64,000 nt of DNA from the NCBI RefSeq assembly GCF_026184235.1, contig NZ_CP110806.1, positions 3,038,001 through 3,102,000 on the forward strand. Direction: 5' to 3'. The stretch's first letter is position 1; the number at the start of each line of letters is the position of its first letter. The stretch comes from Cellulomonas sp. S1-8 (lineage in GTDB: Bacteria; Actinomycetota; Actinomycetes; Actinomycetales; Cellulomonadaceae). Below the pieces are notes generated by a model. The model did no database searches and had not been told where the DNA came from. It saw only the letters and a program-made list of their open reading frames with translations. A program made the translations under genes and the position numbers. This document shows, one piece after another, positions 36,025-46,102 of the stretch.

Positions 36025-36498
36025 TCAGACGCGCTCGGTGGCGGGGACGACGGCGACGGGCGCCTCGACCTTGGCGGCGATGCGACGCAGCGCCTCACCG
36101 GTGATGATGAACACGACGCCGAGGCCGAAGACCAGGAGCGACACGCCGAAGGCGAGCACCGAGGTGAACAGCGACGCCCGCAGGAACGAGCCGTTCATGA
36201 CGGTCGCGCGGGCCGGGTCCTCGCGGTCGAGCTCGGCGTAGGTCAGGCCGCCGGAGCTCTCCAGCGCGTGGTGGTTGATGATGTCGGCCTGCGCCCACGC
36301 CTCCCACGGCGTGTCGACGAGCTCACCCGCGAAGGAGGCGGCGTCGTCGGCGACCGTGATCTGCTCGGCGCGCAGGTTGCCGGCCACGAGGAGCCACGTG
36401 GCGGTCCCCGAGACGGCGAACAGGGCGCCGAAGGCGAGGACGATGATCGCCAGCACCTTGAGGTGGGCGGGCTTGGTGGTGACTGCTGCGTTCGACAT
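36025..36498 (-). CDS. Two-TM membrane protein with central extracytoplasmic loop
   Basis: 157 residues from ATG 36498 (GGGGAG nine bases upstream). TM1 at about 15-40 (VLAIIVLAFGALFAVSG), a polar loop of about 65 residues (RAEQITVADDAASFAGE ... SGGLTYAELDREDPARATVM) with TPWEAWAQAD, then TM2 at about 115-140. Similar proteins are often labelled aromatic ring-opening dioxygenase LigA in databases, but nothing here supports a dioxygenase: there are no metal-binding histidine motifs. Function unknown. Confidence 0.83.
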   Translation of the reverse strand: MSNAAVTTKPAHLKVLAIIVLAFGALFAVSGTATWLLVAGNLRAEQITVADDAASFAGELVDTPWEAWAQADIINHHALESSGGLTYAELDREDPARATVMNGSFLRASLFTSVLAFGVSLLVFGLGVVFIITGEALRRIAAKVEAPVAVVPATERV

Positions 36499-36559
36499 CT
36501 CGATCTCCCCGATCGGTACGGACTGACCCCCACGTGGCCGGAGGTCCGGCCCGGTGAGC

Positions 36560-36573
36560 CATGTGCTCACATG
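36560..36573 (-). promoter_or_regulatory. Palindrome upstream of the two-TM protein gene
   Basis: CATGTG and CACATG flank a CT centre (36560-36573), about 62 bases before the start codon; a second, wider symmetry TGAGC...GCTCA overlaps it. A dimeric regulator could bind. No clear -10 or -35 hexamer stands out in the 231-base gap 36499-36729. Confidence 0.4.
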
Positions 36574-36663
36574 AACAGCGTCGTCGCAGGTGGGGCCGAT
36601 CCCGTGGGACCCTGGTCCCGTACGCGCCTCACGGCGCTCACCCGTCCGGGTGAACCACTGACG

Positions 36664-36690
36664 CTACCCCGGACCTAGGGCCCGGGGTAG
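36664..36690 (-). terminator. Terminator after the glycosyltransferase operon
   Basis: A nearly perfect 27-base palindrome: CTACCCCGG (36664-36672) pairs with CCGGGGTAG (36682-36690) around CCTAGG. It lies 39 bases beyond the glycosyltransferase stop. Confidence 0.65.
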
Positions 36691-36729
36691 ATGCACGCCT
36701 GCCGGAGCGCGTGGCGACGCCGCGGCGGT

Positions 36730-37851
36730 TCAGACGAGCCGGGCGGCCCGGGCGTACTGCGCGTCCGCCGCGTCCAGCACGTGCTCCCAGTCGAACGGCG
36801 GCGGCACGGTGCGCGCGTGCCGGCGCAGCGCGGCGAGCAGCGCGCGGTCCTGCGCCAGGCGGACGATGGCGTCGCTCATCGCCGCGTCGTCGGCGACGAG
36901 GAACCCGTCGACGCCGTCGGTCACGAACTCCCCCACGCCGGTCCCGGCGTGCGCGAGCACCGCCAGCCCCGCGGTCCGCGCCTCGAGCGCCGCGATGCCG
37001 AACGACTCGAGCCGCGCGGACGCCAGGAAGACGTCGGCGTCGGCGTACGCGGCGCGGACCTGCGGCCGCGGGAGCCGTCCCCGCAGGTCGACGTCCGCCA
37101 GGCCCGCCGCGGCCACACGCGCCCGCACGGCGTCGCGCGCGGGCCCGTCCCCGATGAGCGTGAGGCGCAGCGCGCCGGGCGGCAGGCGGCGTGCCGCGGC
37201 CGCGACCACGTCGACCAGCGGGACCGCCCGCTTGCGCGGCGCGAGGCGCATCGTGGCCACGAGGTGCAGCGGCAGCGCCGGGTCGGGGACGACACCGGCG
37301 TCGGACGCCCAGGTGGCGACGTCGATGCCGTTGGGGACGACGTCGACGCGCACGTCGAACAGCTGCGCGACCCGCTGGGCCGCGGGACCGCTCACCGCGC
37401 TCAGCGCGGCGGGCAGACGACGCCACCGCGTGTGCCGCACGAGCGGGCGCCCGACGCCGACGACACCGTCGAGCATGCAGTGCCACGTGATCGCGGTCGG
37501 CAGCCGCAGCGCGGTGGCGACGCGCACGCCGTCGAACGCGAACGGCGACACGACGCCCGCGTGCACGTGCACCGCATCCGGGCGGACGTCGCGCAGCACG
37601 GACCGGATCAGGCCGGGGCCCGCGACGGGGTTGACCGGCAGGTCGAAGGGCAACCGCGCACCGAGGCGGTGCACGTGCACACCGTCCTCGACGTCGACGA
37701 CCCCGCCGCGCTCCCCGCCCTCGCCGAGCGTCGCGGTCAGGACGTGCACCTCGTGCCCCGCGCGCACCTGGTGCCGTGCCAGGTCGCCGACCTGCGTCTC
37801 GATGCCGCCCGTGCGGGGCGCGAAGCAGTCGGAGACGTGGACGATCCTCAT
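36730..37851 (-). CDS. GT4-family glycosyltransferase
   Basis: 373 residues from ATG 37851; the longer frame is a shadow of DUF3817. The N-terminal domain starts MRIVHVSDCFAPRTGGIETQV, the usual GT4 acceptor-side glycine-rich loop. The C-terminal donor domain has PNGIDVATW, LVATMRLAPRKR, LIGDGPARDAV and the ExxxxxxxE element in SARLESFGIAALEARTAG. GT4 enzymes transfer a sugar from a nucleotide donor with retention of configuration, here probably to a lipid or cell-surface glycan; donor and acceptor are unknown. It is 17 bases downstream of DUF3817. Confidence 0.92.
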   Translation of the reverse strand: MRIVHVSDCFAPRTGGIETQVGDLARHQVRAGHEVHVLTATLGEGGERGGVVDVEDGVHVHRLGARLPFDLPVNPVAGPGLIRSVLRDVRPDAVHVHAGVVSPFAFDGVRVATALRLPTAITWHCMLDGVVGVGRPLVRHTRWRRLPAALSAVSGPAAQRVAQLFDVRVDVVPNGIDVATWASDAGVVPDPALPLHLVATMRLAPRKRAVPLVDVVAAAARRLPPGALRLTLIGDGPARDAVRARVAAAGLADVDLRGRLPRPQVRAAYADADVFLASARLESFGIAALEARTAGLAVLAHAGTGVGEFVTDGVDGFLVADDAAMSDAIVRLAQDRALLAALRRHARTVPPPFDWEHVLDAADAQYARAARLV

Positions 37852-37868
37852 GCGTCGGCCGTCCGGCG

Positions 37869-38303
37869 TCAGGCGCGCGGCGCGAGTGCCGCGGCGACGC
37901 GCGCGTCCGCGTCCGCGTGCACGCGGCGCTCGAGGACGAACGACATCACGGGCACGACGCCCGCGGCCGCCATCGTGACGAGCCGGCCGAGCCGCCAGCG
38001 CAGCGTCGACCACAGGTCGAACACCGTCACGAGGTACACGACGTAGATCCACCCGTGCGCGAAGGCGATCCAGCTGCCCAGGACGGGTGCGTGCCGGCCC
38101 TCCGCGTCGTAGCCGTTGACCGCGAAGACGTACTTGAGGACCAGCTCGACGCTCAGCAGGATCAGCATCACGCCGGTGACCCAGGCCATCACGCGGTAGC
38201 GCGTCAGCGCGCCGCGGGCCTTGCGGGCCCAGGCGGCCGGGTCAGGCGCCTGCGGGGTGGCGGTCGGGCTCCCCGTGGGGGTGCTGGTCGGTTCGGTGGT
38301 CAC
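37869..38303 (-). CDS. DUF3817 family membrane protein
   Basis: 144 residues from GTG 38303 (GAGGA upstream). A Thr/Pro-rich head (1-25) precedes three TM segments. Family features are YRVMAWVTGVMLILLSVELVLKY, WIAFAHGWIYVVYLVTVFDL with the conserved His, and LGRLVTMAAAGVVPVMSFVLERRV, which is nearly diagnostic. DUF3817 proteins are common in actinobacteria, often near guaA, as here. Function unknown. Confidence 0.92.
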   Translation of the reverse strand: MTTEPTSTPTGSPTATPQAPDPAAWARKARGALTRYRVMAWVTGVMLILLSVELVLKYVFAVNGYDAEGRHAPVLGSWIAFAHGWIYVVYLVTVFDLWSTLRWRLGRLVTMAAAGVVPVMSFVLERRVHADADARVAAALAPRA

Positions 38304-38352
38304 GCTGGTCCTCTCGTCGACGCAGGTCGATTCTCCCCCACGCCGCGAGGGC

Positions 38353-38778
38353 TCAGCGTCCGGGCGCCAGGGTGTTGGTCACGAACCACAGGCCGCCGAT
38401 CGCGGGCATCAGGCCGACGAAGACCAGGAGCACCCCACCGACGGTCGACACGGAGGCCCCCACCGACAGCTGCACGGCCCCGGGGTTGCGCGGGTCGACC
38501 CAGACCATGAACCAGTCCCCCGGCTGCGCGGTCTTCCCCTGCCGGGTGGTCACAGGCATCCCCTCGACGCGGCGGGCACGCAGCCACCCACCCGGCACCG
38601 GGTAGTCGAACGTCACCGACGACGGCCGGACGTACGCCGTCCGCTCCACGACGACCGCTCCGACCTCGACCCACGGGCTCGGCGGACGCACGTTGCGGCG
38701 CAGCAGCAGGACACCGACCACGGCGACGCCGGCACCGGCCGCGACGAGGACGAGCGCCAGGACCTCGAAGGTCAGCAC
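38353..38778 (-). CDS. DUF3592 family membrane protein
   Basis: 141 residues from GTG 38778, 25 bases after the guaA stop. TM1 (4-24) and TM2 (about 108-135) enclose a beta-rich domain of about 80 residues with ERTAYVRPSSVTFDYPVPGG, RQGKTAQPGDWFMVWVDPRNPGAV, where the D-P-x-N-P pattern is characteristic of DUF3592. No known biochemical role. It probably shares a transcript with guaA. Confidence 0.85.
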   Translation of the reverse strand: MLTFEVLALVLVAAGAGVAVVGVLLLRRNVRPPSPWVEVGAVVVERTAYVRPSSVTFDYPVPGGWLRARRVEGMPVTTRQGKTAQPGDWFMVWVDPRNPGAVQLSVGASVSTVGGVLLVFVGLMPAIGGLWFVTNTLAPGR

Positions 38779-38798
38779 GCCCGCCGCCGCGTGACGGC

Positions 38799-40417
<1,619 letters not shown>

Positions 40418-40424
40418 GCGGGCC

Positions 40425-40430
40425 AGCCTA
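40425..40430 (-). promoter_or_regulatory. -10 of leaderless guaA transcript
   Basis: TAGGCT on the minus strand, seven bases (GGCCCGC), then GTG at 40417. The promoter lies in the 42-base gap after the upstream lipoprotein gene, so guaA can be transcribed on its own. Confidence 0.6.
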
Positions 40431-40459
40431 GTTGCCCGCCGACGTCGGTCGTCGACTCC

Positions 40460-40990
40460 TCAGCCGTCGACGACGGCCAGGCTCTCCTCGATGCCCGCGA
40501 CGACGTCCGCCGGCAGGTCGCGCCCGGTGAGCTGCAGGCCCACGCTCGTCCCCGACGCGGGGTCGGCGGCGGCCCAGAACACACCCGTCACGTCGTCGTA
40601 GGCGAAGTCGTTGCGGCGGACCTCGAGGGTCTGCGTCTCGACCGGCGTCGACATCCCCGTCGAGCCGTACCCCCAGCCGCCGACCTGCGCGCCGGCGACG
40701 AACGCGTCGAGCGCGCGCTCGGCACCGTCCTCGCCCAGCTCCGGTGCCGCCACGAGGAGCACGGACGTCGCCCCCGGCTCGGCGTCGTCGGACCAGCCGA
40801 TGCTCCACGTCGCGTCGGGCTGCGGGACCTCGACCCAGTCGCCGGGCACGGCGAAGGACAGCGCGCCCTGCTCGACGCGCTGCCAGCCCGCAGGGGTCGC
40901 GGGTGCGGCGTCCTGGGGGCCGGAGCACCCGACGACGGCCGCCGCGAGGAGGCCACCGCCGATCACGGCCAGCAACGGACGACGGGACAC
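40460..40990 (-). CDS. Lipoprotein of giant-prepilin unit 1
   Basis: 176 residues from GTG 40990. A signal peptide ends in a lipobox AAVVGCS, so Cys22 is lipid-modified and the protein sits on the outer face of the membrane. The mature part (GWQRVEQGALSFAVPGDWVEV, later LLVAAPELG) has the look of small beta-alpha domains of the PsbP/Mog1 type, and resembles the lipoproteins at 43612 and 48193 in the same neighbourhood (W...L.F.VP.DW.EV). It lies one base behind the membrane protein gene and in line with giant prepilin 1. Function unknown. Confidence 0.82.
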   Translation of the reverse strand: MSRRPLLAVIGGGLLAAAVVGCSGPQDAAPATPAGWQRVEQGALSFAVPGDWVEVPQPDATWSIGWSDDAEPGATSVLLVAAPELGEDGAERALDAFVAGAQVGGWGYGSTGMSTPVETQTLEVRRNDFAYDDVTGVFWAAADPASGTSVGLQLTGRDLPADVVAGIEESLAVVDG

Positions 40991-40991
40991 G

Positions 40992-41420
40992 TCACACCAC
41001 CTCGACGTAGGACGAGCGGATCGGCGGCGACCAGCGTACGTGGGCGAGGACCCCCCCGAGGGCCCCCGTCGCGAGGAGCAGCAGCACCGGCAGCGCGACG
41101 TCGGACACCTGCACCGACACCGGGACGTCGGCGCGCGACGCGGCCTCGGCCGCCGCCGCCAGCGACGACCCGAGCGCCGCGACCGCCGGGACGGACACGG
41201 CCGCCAGCCCCCGCAGGCGGGACGGGCGCGCGGCCGTGCGTGCCACCGCGATCGGCACCGCCACGGACCCGGCCAGCAGGGCCGGCACGACCAGCAGCGG
41301 CCAGGCCGCGACCGGTCCGTCCGCGCGGGACGCGAGGACACCGACGAGCACGGCACCCCCCGTCAGCACCACCAGGTACGTCACCGTCCCCGCCACCCAC
41401 GCCCACACGAGCCGTCGCAT
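40992..41420 (-). CDS. Four-TM membrane protein of giant-prepilin unit 1
   Basis: 142 residues from ATG 41420, 32 bases after prepilin 1. Four hydrophobic segments with short loops: TYLVVLTGGAVLVGVLA, WPLLVVPALLAGSVAVPIAV, an alanine-rich third (VPAVAALGSSLAAAAEAA), and DVALPVLLLLATGALGGVL. It has the same size, topology and position as the proteins at 45647 and 46286, which also accompany giant prepilins, though sequence identity is low by eye. It could hold the prepilin in the membrane before assembly; that is inference. Confidence 0.8.
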   Translation of the reverse strand: MRRLVWAWVAGTVTYLVVLTGGAVLVGVLASRADGPVAAWPLLVVPALLAGSVAVPIAVARTAARPSRLRGLAAVSVPAVAALGSSLAAAAEAASRADVPVSVQVSDVALPVLLLLATGALGGVLAHVRWSPPIRSSYVEVV

Positions 41421-41452
41421 CGTCCCCACCTCACCCTTCGTTGTCCCGGCGC

Positions 41453-42919
41453 TCAGCTGCACAACGTGTCCTCGACGAGCTGCCGGCTGCCGTCCTGCGT
41501 CGGCGCACCGAGGAACGCCGCCTCGACCTTCGTGGCCGTCGCCTCCTCGGCCGTGACGTTGAACCCGAACTCCCAGCCCTTCTTGACGGCGGCGCCGAAC
41601 TCCCAGGAGTCCTTGACGTTGTGGTACTCCACCTGGCTGAGCTTGGCCTGCTCGTACATCAGCTGCATGAACGGGTCGTCCGACGGGTTCTCGGGGACCA
41701 TCGCGGCGAAGGGGAGCGTGAAGGTCGCACCCGTCGCGCTGTCGTCGATCCACTCCTGCACCATCGCCCGGTTCTCCGCGGTCACGTCGAGCTTGGTCGT
41801 GGTCACCACGGACCGCGTCTCACCCTCCTGGAGCTTGCCGCCGGCCGACTTGAACGTGCTGTTCCCCAGGGCCGCGCTGCCGCCGATCTCGTACTGCGAC
41901 TTGAACGCGATCTGGGAGAGGTTCCCGTCCTTGTCGTACGTCGTCGTGAACGCCCCGGTGACCGCACCCTCGCCCGTGGCGTGGCCGACGACCATGCTGC
42001 CGCCGAGCGTGGCCTTGCCCGTGAGCTCGTACGTGTAGCTCTTGGTGCCGGCCACGGCGTCGTTCATCACGATGACCGAACCGCCGGCCGTCAGTGAGCC
42101 GTTCACGCCCAGCTGGGGGTCGATGAGCTTGTCGTCGCCGTTCTCGTCCTTGCTGGTGCCCGGGATGCGCGTGCCCGCGGAGGCCTTCAGCGCGGCCTCG
42201 AGCGTGATCTTGCCGTAGGTGATGCGGGGGTCCTTCGGGGCCTCGACCCAGCCGTCGGTGAGCCACAGGTACAGGCTGACGCCCGCGGCGCCCTCGCCCG
42301 TGAGCTGCTGCTGCTGGACCAGGTAGTCGTCGAGCTGCCCGCGCATCGACTCCCACTGCTCCGCGGAGTCGAACTGCCAGGTCGAGCCGTACTCGAACTT
42401 CAGGCCGGCACCCAGGCTCACCTCGGCGCCCGCGTTGTCGCCGTCACCGAGCTTGCCGGCGTCGAACGTCTTGGACCCGAGGTTGCCGCTCGCGCCGATG
42501 CCCGCACCGTCCGTCAGCGTCGCGCGGACGGTGCCGTCGGAGAACTCCTGGACGATGAACCCGGAGCTGTCGCTGACCTTGAAGAACCAGATCTTGACCT
42601 CGGCCGAGTACTTCTCGCTCGTCTCGGCCAGCATGCAGACGCCCGGGTGGTAGTCGGCGTCGTCCGCCTGCGTGACCGGCGCCGGTGCGTCGCACCCGCC
42701 CGTCCCCGCACCCTCGAGGGCCGCCATCAGCCGGCACACCGCCGCCGCCGCGTGCGGCGTCACGGACGACGCACCGCCCACCGACGCGGTGATGAGGACC
42801 GCCGCGAGCACCAGGATCCCGATGTACTCGACCGTTCCCGTGCCGCGCTCGGTGTCGGCCCTGTCGCCGCTGTCGGCACGCAGCGCGCGCATCACCCAGG
42901 TCACGAGAGGAGCCCCCAT
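41453..42919 (-). CDS. Giant Flp-type prepilin 1 with large ectodomain
   Basis: 488 residues. Residues 1-26 are a leader ending in Gly26; TGTVEYIGILVLAAVLITAS follows, so the class III prepilin site G26/T27 with Glu31-Tyr32 at +5/+6 is perfect. After the single hydrophobic helix comes Cys62, then a GTGGCDAP segment with Cys75. A domain of about 400 residues rich in Thr, Gly, Ser and Ala follows (FIVQEFSDGTVRATL, DAGKLGDGDNAGAEV, GKATLGGSMVVGH), apparently beta-rich. Normal Flp pilins have 50-80 residues. No SD precedes ATG 42919; TAGGTT (42952-42947) gives a short leader. It could be a minor pilin or tip protein; function unknown. Confidence 0.85.
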   Translation of the reverse strand: MGAPLVTWVMRALRADSGDRADTERGTGTVEYIGILVLAAVLITASVGGASSVTPHAAAAVCRLMAALEGAGTGGCDAPAPVTQADDADYHPGVCMLAETSEKYSAEVKIWFFKVSDSSGFIVQEFSDGTVRATLTDGAGIGASGNLGSKTFDAGKLGDGDNAGAEVSLGAGLKFEYGSTWQFDSAEQWESMRGQLDDYLVQQQQLTGEGAAGVSLYLWLTDGWVEAPKDPRITYGKITLEAALKASAGTRIPGTSKDENGDDKLIDPQLGVNGSLTAGGSVIVMNDAVAGTKSYTYELTGKATLGGSMVVGHATGEGAVTGAFTTTYDKDGNLSQIAFKSQYEIGGSAALGNSTFKSAGGKLQEGETRSVVTTTKLDVTAENRAMVQEWIDDSATGATFTLPFAAMVPENPSDDPFMQLMYEQAKLSQVEYHNVKDSWEFGAAVKKGWEFGFNVTAEEATATKVEAAFLGAPTQDGSRQLVEDTLCS

Positions 42920-42946
42920 CGTCGTCGTCCGCCGTCCGGTGCGCCG

Positions 42947-43001
42947 AACCTAGCCAGCGCGCGGCGCCGTCCGACGGGCCCCCGGGCTCACCCGTGGGCC
43001 C
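42947..43001 (-). promoter_or_regulatory. Promoter of giant prepilin 1 with three GGGCCC-like boxes
   Basis: Minus strand: -10 TAGGTT (42952-42947). Boxes at 42976-42981 (GGGCCC), 42984-42989 (GAGCCC) and 42996-43001 (GGGCCC) have centres 29, 37 and 49 bases upstream of the -10 centre. The flp promoter has boxes at the same three distances. The flanking GGGCCCGTCGG is also identical to flp. Confidence 0.7.
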
Positions 43002-43054
43002 ATGGTCGGCGGGCCCCCGGCGTCAGGACGACCGGGGCGACGGGACGGGGACGG

Positions 43055-43609
43055 TCAGGACGACAGCGCGCGGCTACGACCCGCGCGGCGGGCCACCAGA
43101 CCCAGGACGAAGACGACGGGAGCCACCGCCACCAGGACCCAGCCGAACGACGGCGTGCCGGCACGCGACGGGTCGGTCGAGACCGCGACCTCCGTCAGCC
43201 CGCCGCCCGAGCACGTCACGGTCGCGGCCGCGCCCGTGCCCTCGGTCGTCGCGAGCCACGTCCATGACCCGGAGCCCCCGACGTCCTCGACCGTGCCGGG
43301 CCGGTCACCCGGCGCACCGACCACCAGGTCGGCCACGGGCGTACCGTCCGACCGGCTCGTCGCGCACGTCACTCCCGTCACGTCGCCCTCGGCGCGCCCC
43401 CACACGGCCGTGGTCCGACCCGAGGGCAGCAGCTCCACCGCGTCGCCGGCGGCCCCGGCGCCCCACATCTCGACGGGACGCTGCGCGCCCGGGCCCGTCC
43501 CCGAGACCAGCAGCAGGCCCATGACGAGGAAGAACGGGGCGCCGAGCAGCGCGACCCACGACCACAGCCGCGTCGTGCGGCCGATGTTGCGCCGCGTGAA
43601 GACCGCCAT
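43055..43609 (-). CDS. Two-TM protein with extracytoplasmic domain, giant-prepilin unit 2
   Basis: 184 residues from ATG 43609. A basic head (FTRRNIGRTTRLW) precedes TM1 (about 17-38); the central domain of about 100 residues has two cysteines (VTCATSRSDGTPV and ATVTCSGGGLTEV) spaced as a likely disulfide; TM2 lies at about 150-172 with a basic tail. The partner at 48864 in unit 3 has the same plan and the same C...CxGGGLTxV ending, so the two are homologues. It follows the lipoprotein after two bases and shares the transcript of prepilin 2. Confidence 0.82.
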   Translation of the reverse strand: MAVFTRRNIGRTTRLWSWVALLGAPFFLVMGLLLVSGTGPGAQRPVEMWGAGAAGDAVELLPSGRTTAVWGRAEGDVTGVTCATSRSDGTPVADLVVGAPGDRPGTVEDVGGSGSWTWLATTEGTGAAATVTCSGGGLTEVAVSTDPSRAGTPSFGWVLVAVAPVVFVLGLVARRAGRSRALSS

Positions 43610-43611
43610 GC

Positions 43612-44190
43612 TCAGGACACCGTGACGGACGCGAGCACGTCGTGCGCGCCGGAGGCGTCGAACGTCTCGACGGGTGCGATCACCGCGACGACCGCCTGCG
43701 CCTCGTCCGCGAGGTCGAGCACGAGGTACTCGTACCGCACGTCCAGGTCACCGTCGTCGGTCGGCAGGGTCGCGGTGTAGGAGAGGAACGCCGCATCCTC
43801 GGCGCCCGGCCAGGTCAGCAACTCCTCGCTCGGGTCCTGCGCGCCGAGCGTCGCCTCCCCCACCGAGACCAGGTTCGCCACCGCGGCCGCCGCGTCGCGC
43901 GAGCGCAGCCGGGTCACCGACACGTGCACACCCGTGCCCGGACCCTCGGCGTCCTGCCGCAGCGCGTACGCCTCGTCCGCGCTCTCGCCGGCGGCCGTCT
44001 CGAACGGCGCCCAGTCCTGCGGCGCCGCGAGGGCGATCGGGCCCATCGTGTGCGACGTCCAGTCCGCCGGCGCCTCCTGCGGGTCGAGCACGGCTGAGCC
44101 GTCCTGGCCCGGGCTGCACGCGCCGAGGACCATCGTGGGCACCACCAGCAGGGCGGCGATCAGCGGGCGGGGCGAACGTCGTGCGGTCAC
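43612..44190 (-). CDS. Lipoprotein of giant-prepilin unit 2
   Basis: 192 residues from GTG 44190, with GGAG six bases upstream. The signal peptide ends LGACSPG, a lipobox with Cys25. Mature domain: DWTSHTMGPIALAAPQDWAPF and later LTWPGAEDAAFLSYTATLP, VAVIAPVETFDASGAHDVLASV. The corresponding pieces in the unit 3 lipoprotein (48193) are WSGLTLGPVTLDVPDGF, LTWPGADAAHHLTY and VGVLAPVDLFDELALHDVLA, so the two are clear homologues. It lies 44 bases after prepilin 2. It is probably an envelope partner of the prepilin. Confidence 0.85.
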   Translation of the reverse strand: MTARRSPRPLIAALLVVPTMVLGACSPGQDGSAVLDPQEAPADWTSHTMGPIALAAPQDWAPFETAAGESADEAYALRQDAEGPGTGVHVSVTRLRSRDAAAAVANLVSVGEATLGAQDPSEELLTWPGAEDAAFLSYTATLPTDDGDLDVRYEYLVLDLADEAQAVVAVIAPVETFDASGAHDVLASVTVS

Positions 44191-44234
44191 GGGCGTCTCC
44201 GGTCGGTGGGGGGTGGTCGAGACGTCACGGAGGA

Positions 44235-45650
44235 TCACACCACACACTCCGGGCGGTCGACGAAGCCGGTGCCGTCGTAGTACCGGTAGCCGGTCGTGGA
44301 GCGCGTGCTCTCGATCGACGCGACGTTCAGGCCCAGCTCGACACCCACCTTGCCCTGCGCGTTGACCGCGTCCTCGTTGGACGACGTCGTGTACGTCTGC
44401 TCGTAGATGAAGCCGCGGTTGGCGGCCACCCCGCCGAGCTCCTCGCCGAGCCCCGCGGGGTCCAGCTTGTCGAGGAGCGCCTGTGGGACGTCGACCGAGT
44501 CGGTGATCCCCGGGTAGTACGGGACCCCGGCGGCGTGCATGACGCGCGTCGCCAGCTCGCGGTCCGCGGCCGTCTCCAGCGGGATCTCCACCACGCGCTC
44601 GGTGTACGACGGGTCGCCGTCGATGCCGCCGGCACCCGAGTAGCTCTCGTCGCCGACCGGGTTCCAGGACGTCACGCTGCGGATGCGGAACGCGACGGGG
44701 TTCCCGTCCTCGTCCCGGTCGACCTCCATGACCGCGGCCGCCTCGCCGTCGAGCGTGAACTGCTTGTAGATGTCGTACCCGGAGGCGGTCACGGCGTGGC
44801 CCTCCAGGCCGCCGCTGATGCCCATCGACGCCCGCAGGTAGTCGGTCGACGTGCCGTCCTTGCGGCTCGTGCGGCCCAGGTAGGCCTCGAGGGTGGCCTC
44901 GGCGTCCGCCGTCGCGACGAGCGCCGTGGCCCCGGCGGACGCCTCGCCCTCGATGCCGGCCTCGAGGAACCACTCGTCCGGGTCGAGCTGCTCGTACTCG
45001 TTGCTGCCGCCGAGGTGCTCGTTGACCCAGTCGGCGCCGTCACGCAGCGGGTTGTCGTCGCCGAACCACAGGTCCTTGGTCTCGTCGTTGCGCTTGTGGT
45101 CGAGGATCCGCTGGGCCTCCTCCGGTGTCTTCGCGATGTACGACTCCCCGCCACCGACGACGATCGCAGCGCTCGCGTCCGCGGTCGCGCCCACGCCGTA
45201 CGTCTCGTTGTCGTTCGTCACGCTGACGTCGAAGCCGACGCCGACGCCGATGCCGATGCCGCCCTCACGGGCCCGCGTCAGGCGGTAGGTGCCGTCACCG
45301 AGCTGCTCGATGACCCACCGCTCCCCGCCCTCGACGGTCACGACGACCGTCACCGAGGAGCTGTCGTCCTGGCCGTTGGACGAGACCACGCACTCCTCCG
45401 GCGGGATGTAGTCCTCCGGGTCGCGGTTCTCGTCGGGGCCGGTGCCGCAGCCGCCGCCCTGCCCGAACGCCTCGGCGATGGCGCACGCCGCCGCCGCGAC
45501 GTGCTCGCGCGCCCGCAGCGACGTCACCGACAGCAGCAGCGCCGTGATGAGGACGGCCGCGAGCGTGATGATCCCGATGTACTCGAGGGTGCCGACGCCC
45601 GCGTCACCGCGCAGCGCGCCCCCACGTGCCCGGTTGAACCGTCGCATCAT
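44235..45650 (-). CDS. Giant Flp-type prepilin 2 with large ectodomain
   Basis: 471 residues from ATG 45650, overlapping the upstream stop by 4 bases. Leader RGDAG18 / VGTLEYIGIITLAAVLITAL gives a perfect G/X4-E-Y site with Glu23-Tyr24. Just after the helix are two cysteines (ACAIAEAF...GGGCGTG). The ectodomain has EDYIPPEECVV, GERWVIEQLGDGTYRLTR, GVGFDVSV, a DPDEWFLEAGIEG segment, VVEIPLETAADRELATRV, and a C-terminal TGYRYYDGTGF with a final Cys. Prepilin 3 shares these blocks in the same order. Role unknown; a minor pilin or adhesive tip is plausible. Confidence 0.87.
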   Translation of the reverse strand: MMRRFNRARGGALRGDAGVGTLEYIGIITLAAVLITALLLSVTSLRAREHVAAAACAIAEAFGQGGGCGTGPDENRDPEDYIPPEECVVSSNGQDDSSSVTVVVTVEGGERWVIEQLGDGTYRLTRAREGGIGIGVGVGFDVSVTNDNETYGVGATADASAAIVVGGGESYIAKTPEEAQRILDHKRNDETKDLWFGDDNPLRDGADWVNEHLGGSNEYEQLDPDEWFLEAGIEGEASAGATALVATADAEATLEAYLGRTSRKDGTSTDYLRASMGISGGLEGHAVTASGYDIYKQFTLDGEAAAVMEVDRDEDGNPVAFRIRSVTSWNPVGDESYSGAGGIDGDPSYTERVVEIPLETAADRELATRVMHAAGVPYYPGITDSVDVPQALLDKLDPAGLGEELGGVAANRGFIYEQTYTTSSNEDAVNAQGKVGVELGLNVASIESTRSTTGYRYYDGTGFVDRPECVV

Positions 45651-46051
45651 GCGTATGCCACCTCTCGGCCGTGCTGCCGGCGCGAGCGCGCCAAGGTTGC
45701 GGTGCCCACCACGACGAGGAGCCAGACGACGAGGTCCAGGGCGAGCGCCACCGGCCCCGCCGGGACCACGAGCTGCCCCAGGAACGTCCGTGCGGCCCAC
45801 GTGAACGGGTCGGCGGCGAAGCCGACCGTCGCCGCGAGGGCGACGAGGACGACGTGGCGGGGGGCGTTGCCTTCGTCGCCCATCCCGCGCCAGGTCACCA
45901 CCACGAGCACGAGCGCGACCAGGAGCGCCTTGAGCACCAGGGCCGCGACGAGCGGCAGCCCGGCGACCGCCATCATCCCCGCAGCCCAGGCCGCGAGGCA
46001 CGCCCCGAAGGCGTACATCACCGCCATGACCGCCAGCCGCACGAACGACAC
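45647..46051 (-). CDS. Four-TM membrane protein of giant-prepilin unit 2
   Basis: 134 residues from GTG 46051, with AGGAGG six bases upstream. Four hydrophobic segments: VRLAVMAVMYAFGACLAAWA, LPLVAALVLKALLVALVLVVV, HVVLVALAATVGFAADPFTW and GPVALALDLVVWLLVVVGTATLA. The third loop ADPFTWAARTFLGQLVVPAG matches SPTSWNGRTYAAQLVLEPG of the unit 3 protein at 46286, so they are homologues. It is first in its unit, and its stop overlaps the prepilin 2 start, so both are translated together. Possibly a prepilin-specific membrane chaperone; inference. Confidence 0.83.
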   Translation of the reverse strand: MSFVRLAVMAVMYAFGACLAAWAAGMMAVAGLPLVAALVLKALLVALVLVVVTWRGMGDEGNAPRHVVLVALAATVGFAADPFTWAARTFLGQLVVPAGPVALALDLVVWLLVVVGTATLARSRRQHGREVAYA

Positions 46052-46102
46052 GTGTTTCCTCCTCGTCCTGTCCGGCTGACGTCGCGCCCGCCGGGCACCG
46101 CC

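Noticed and set aside
36025..36498. Aromatic ring-opening dioxygenase LigA
   Set aside because: That label is common for similar proteins, but the sequence is two TM helices and a loop without any dioxygenase metal motif.
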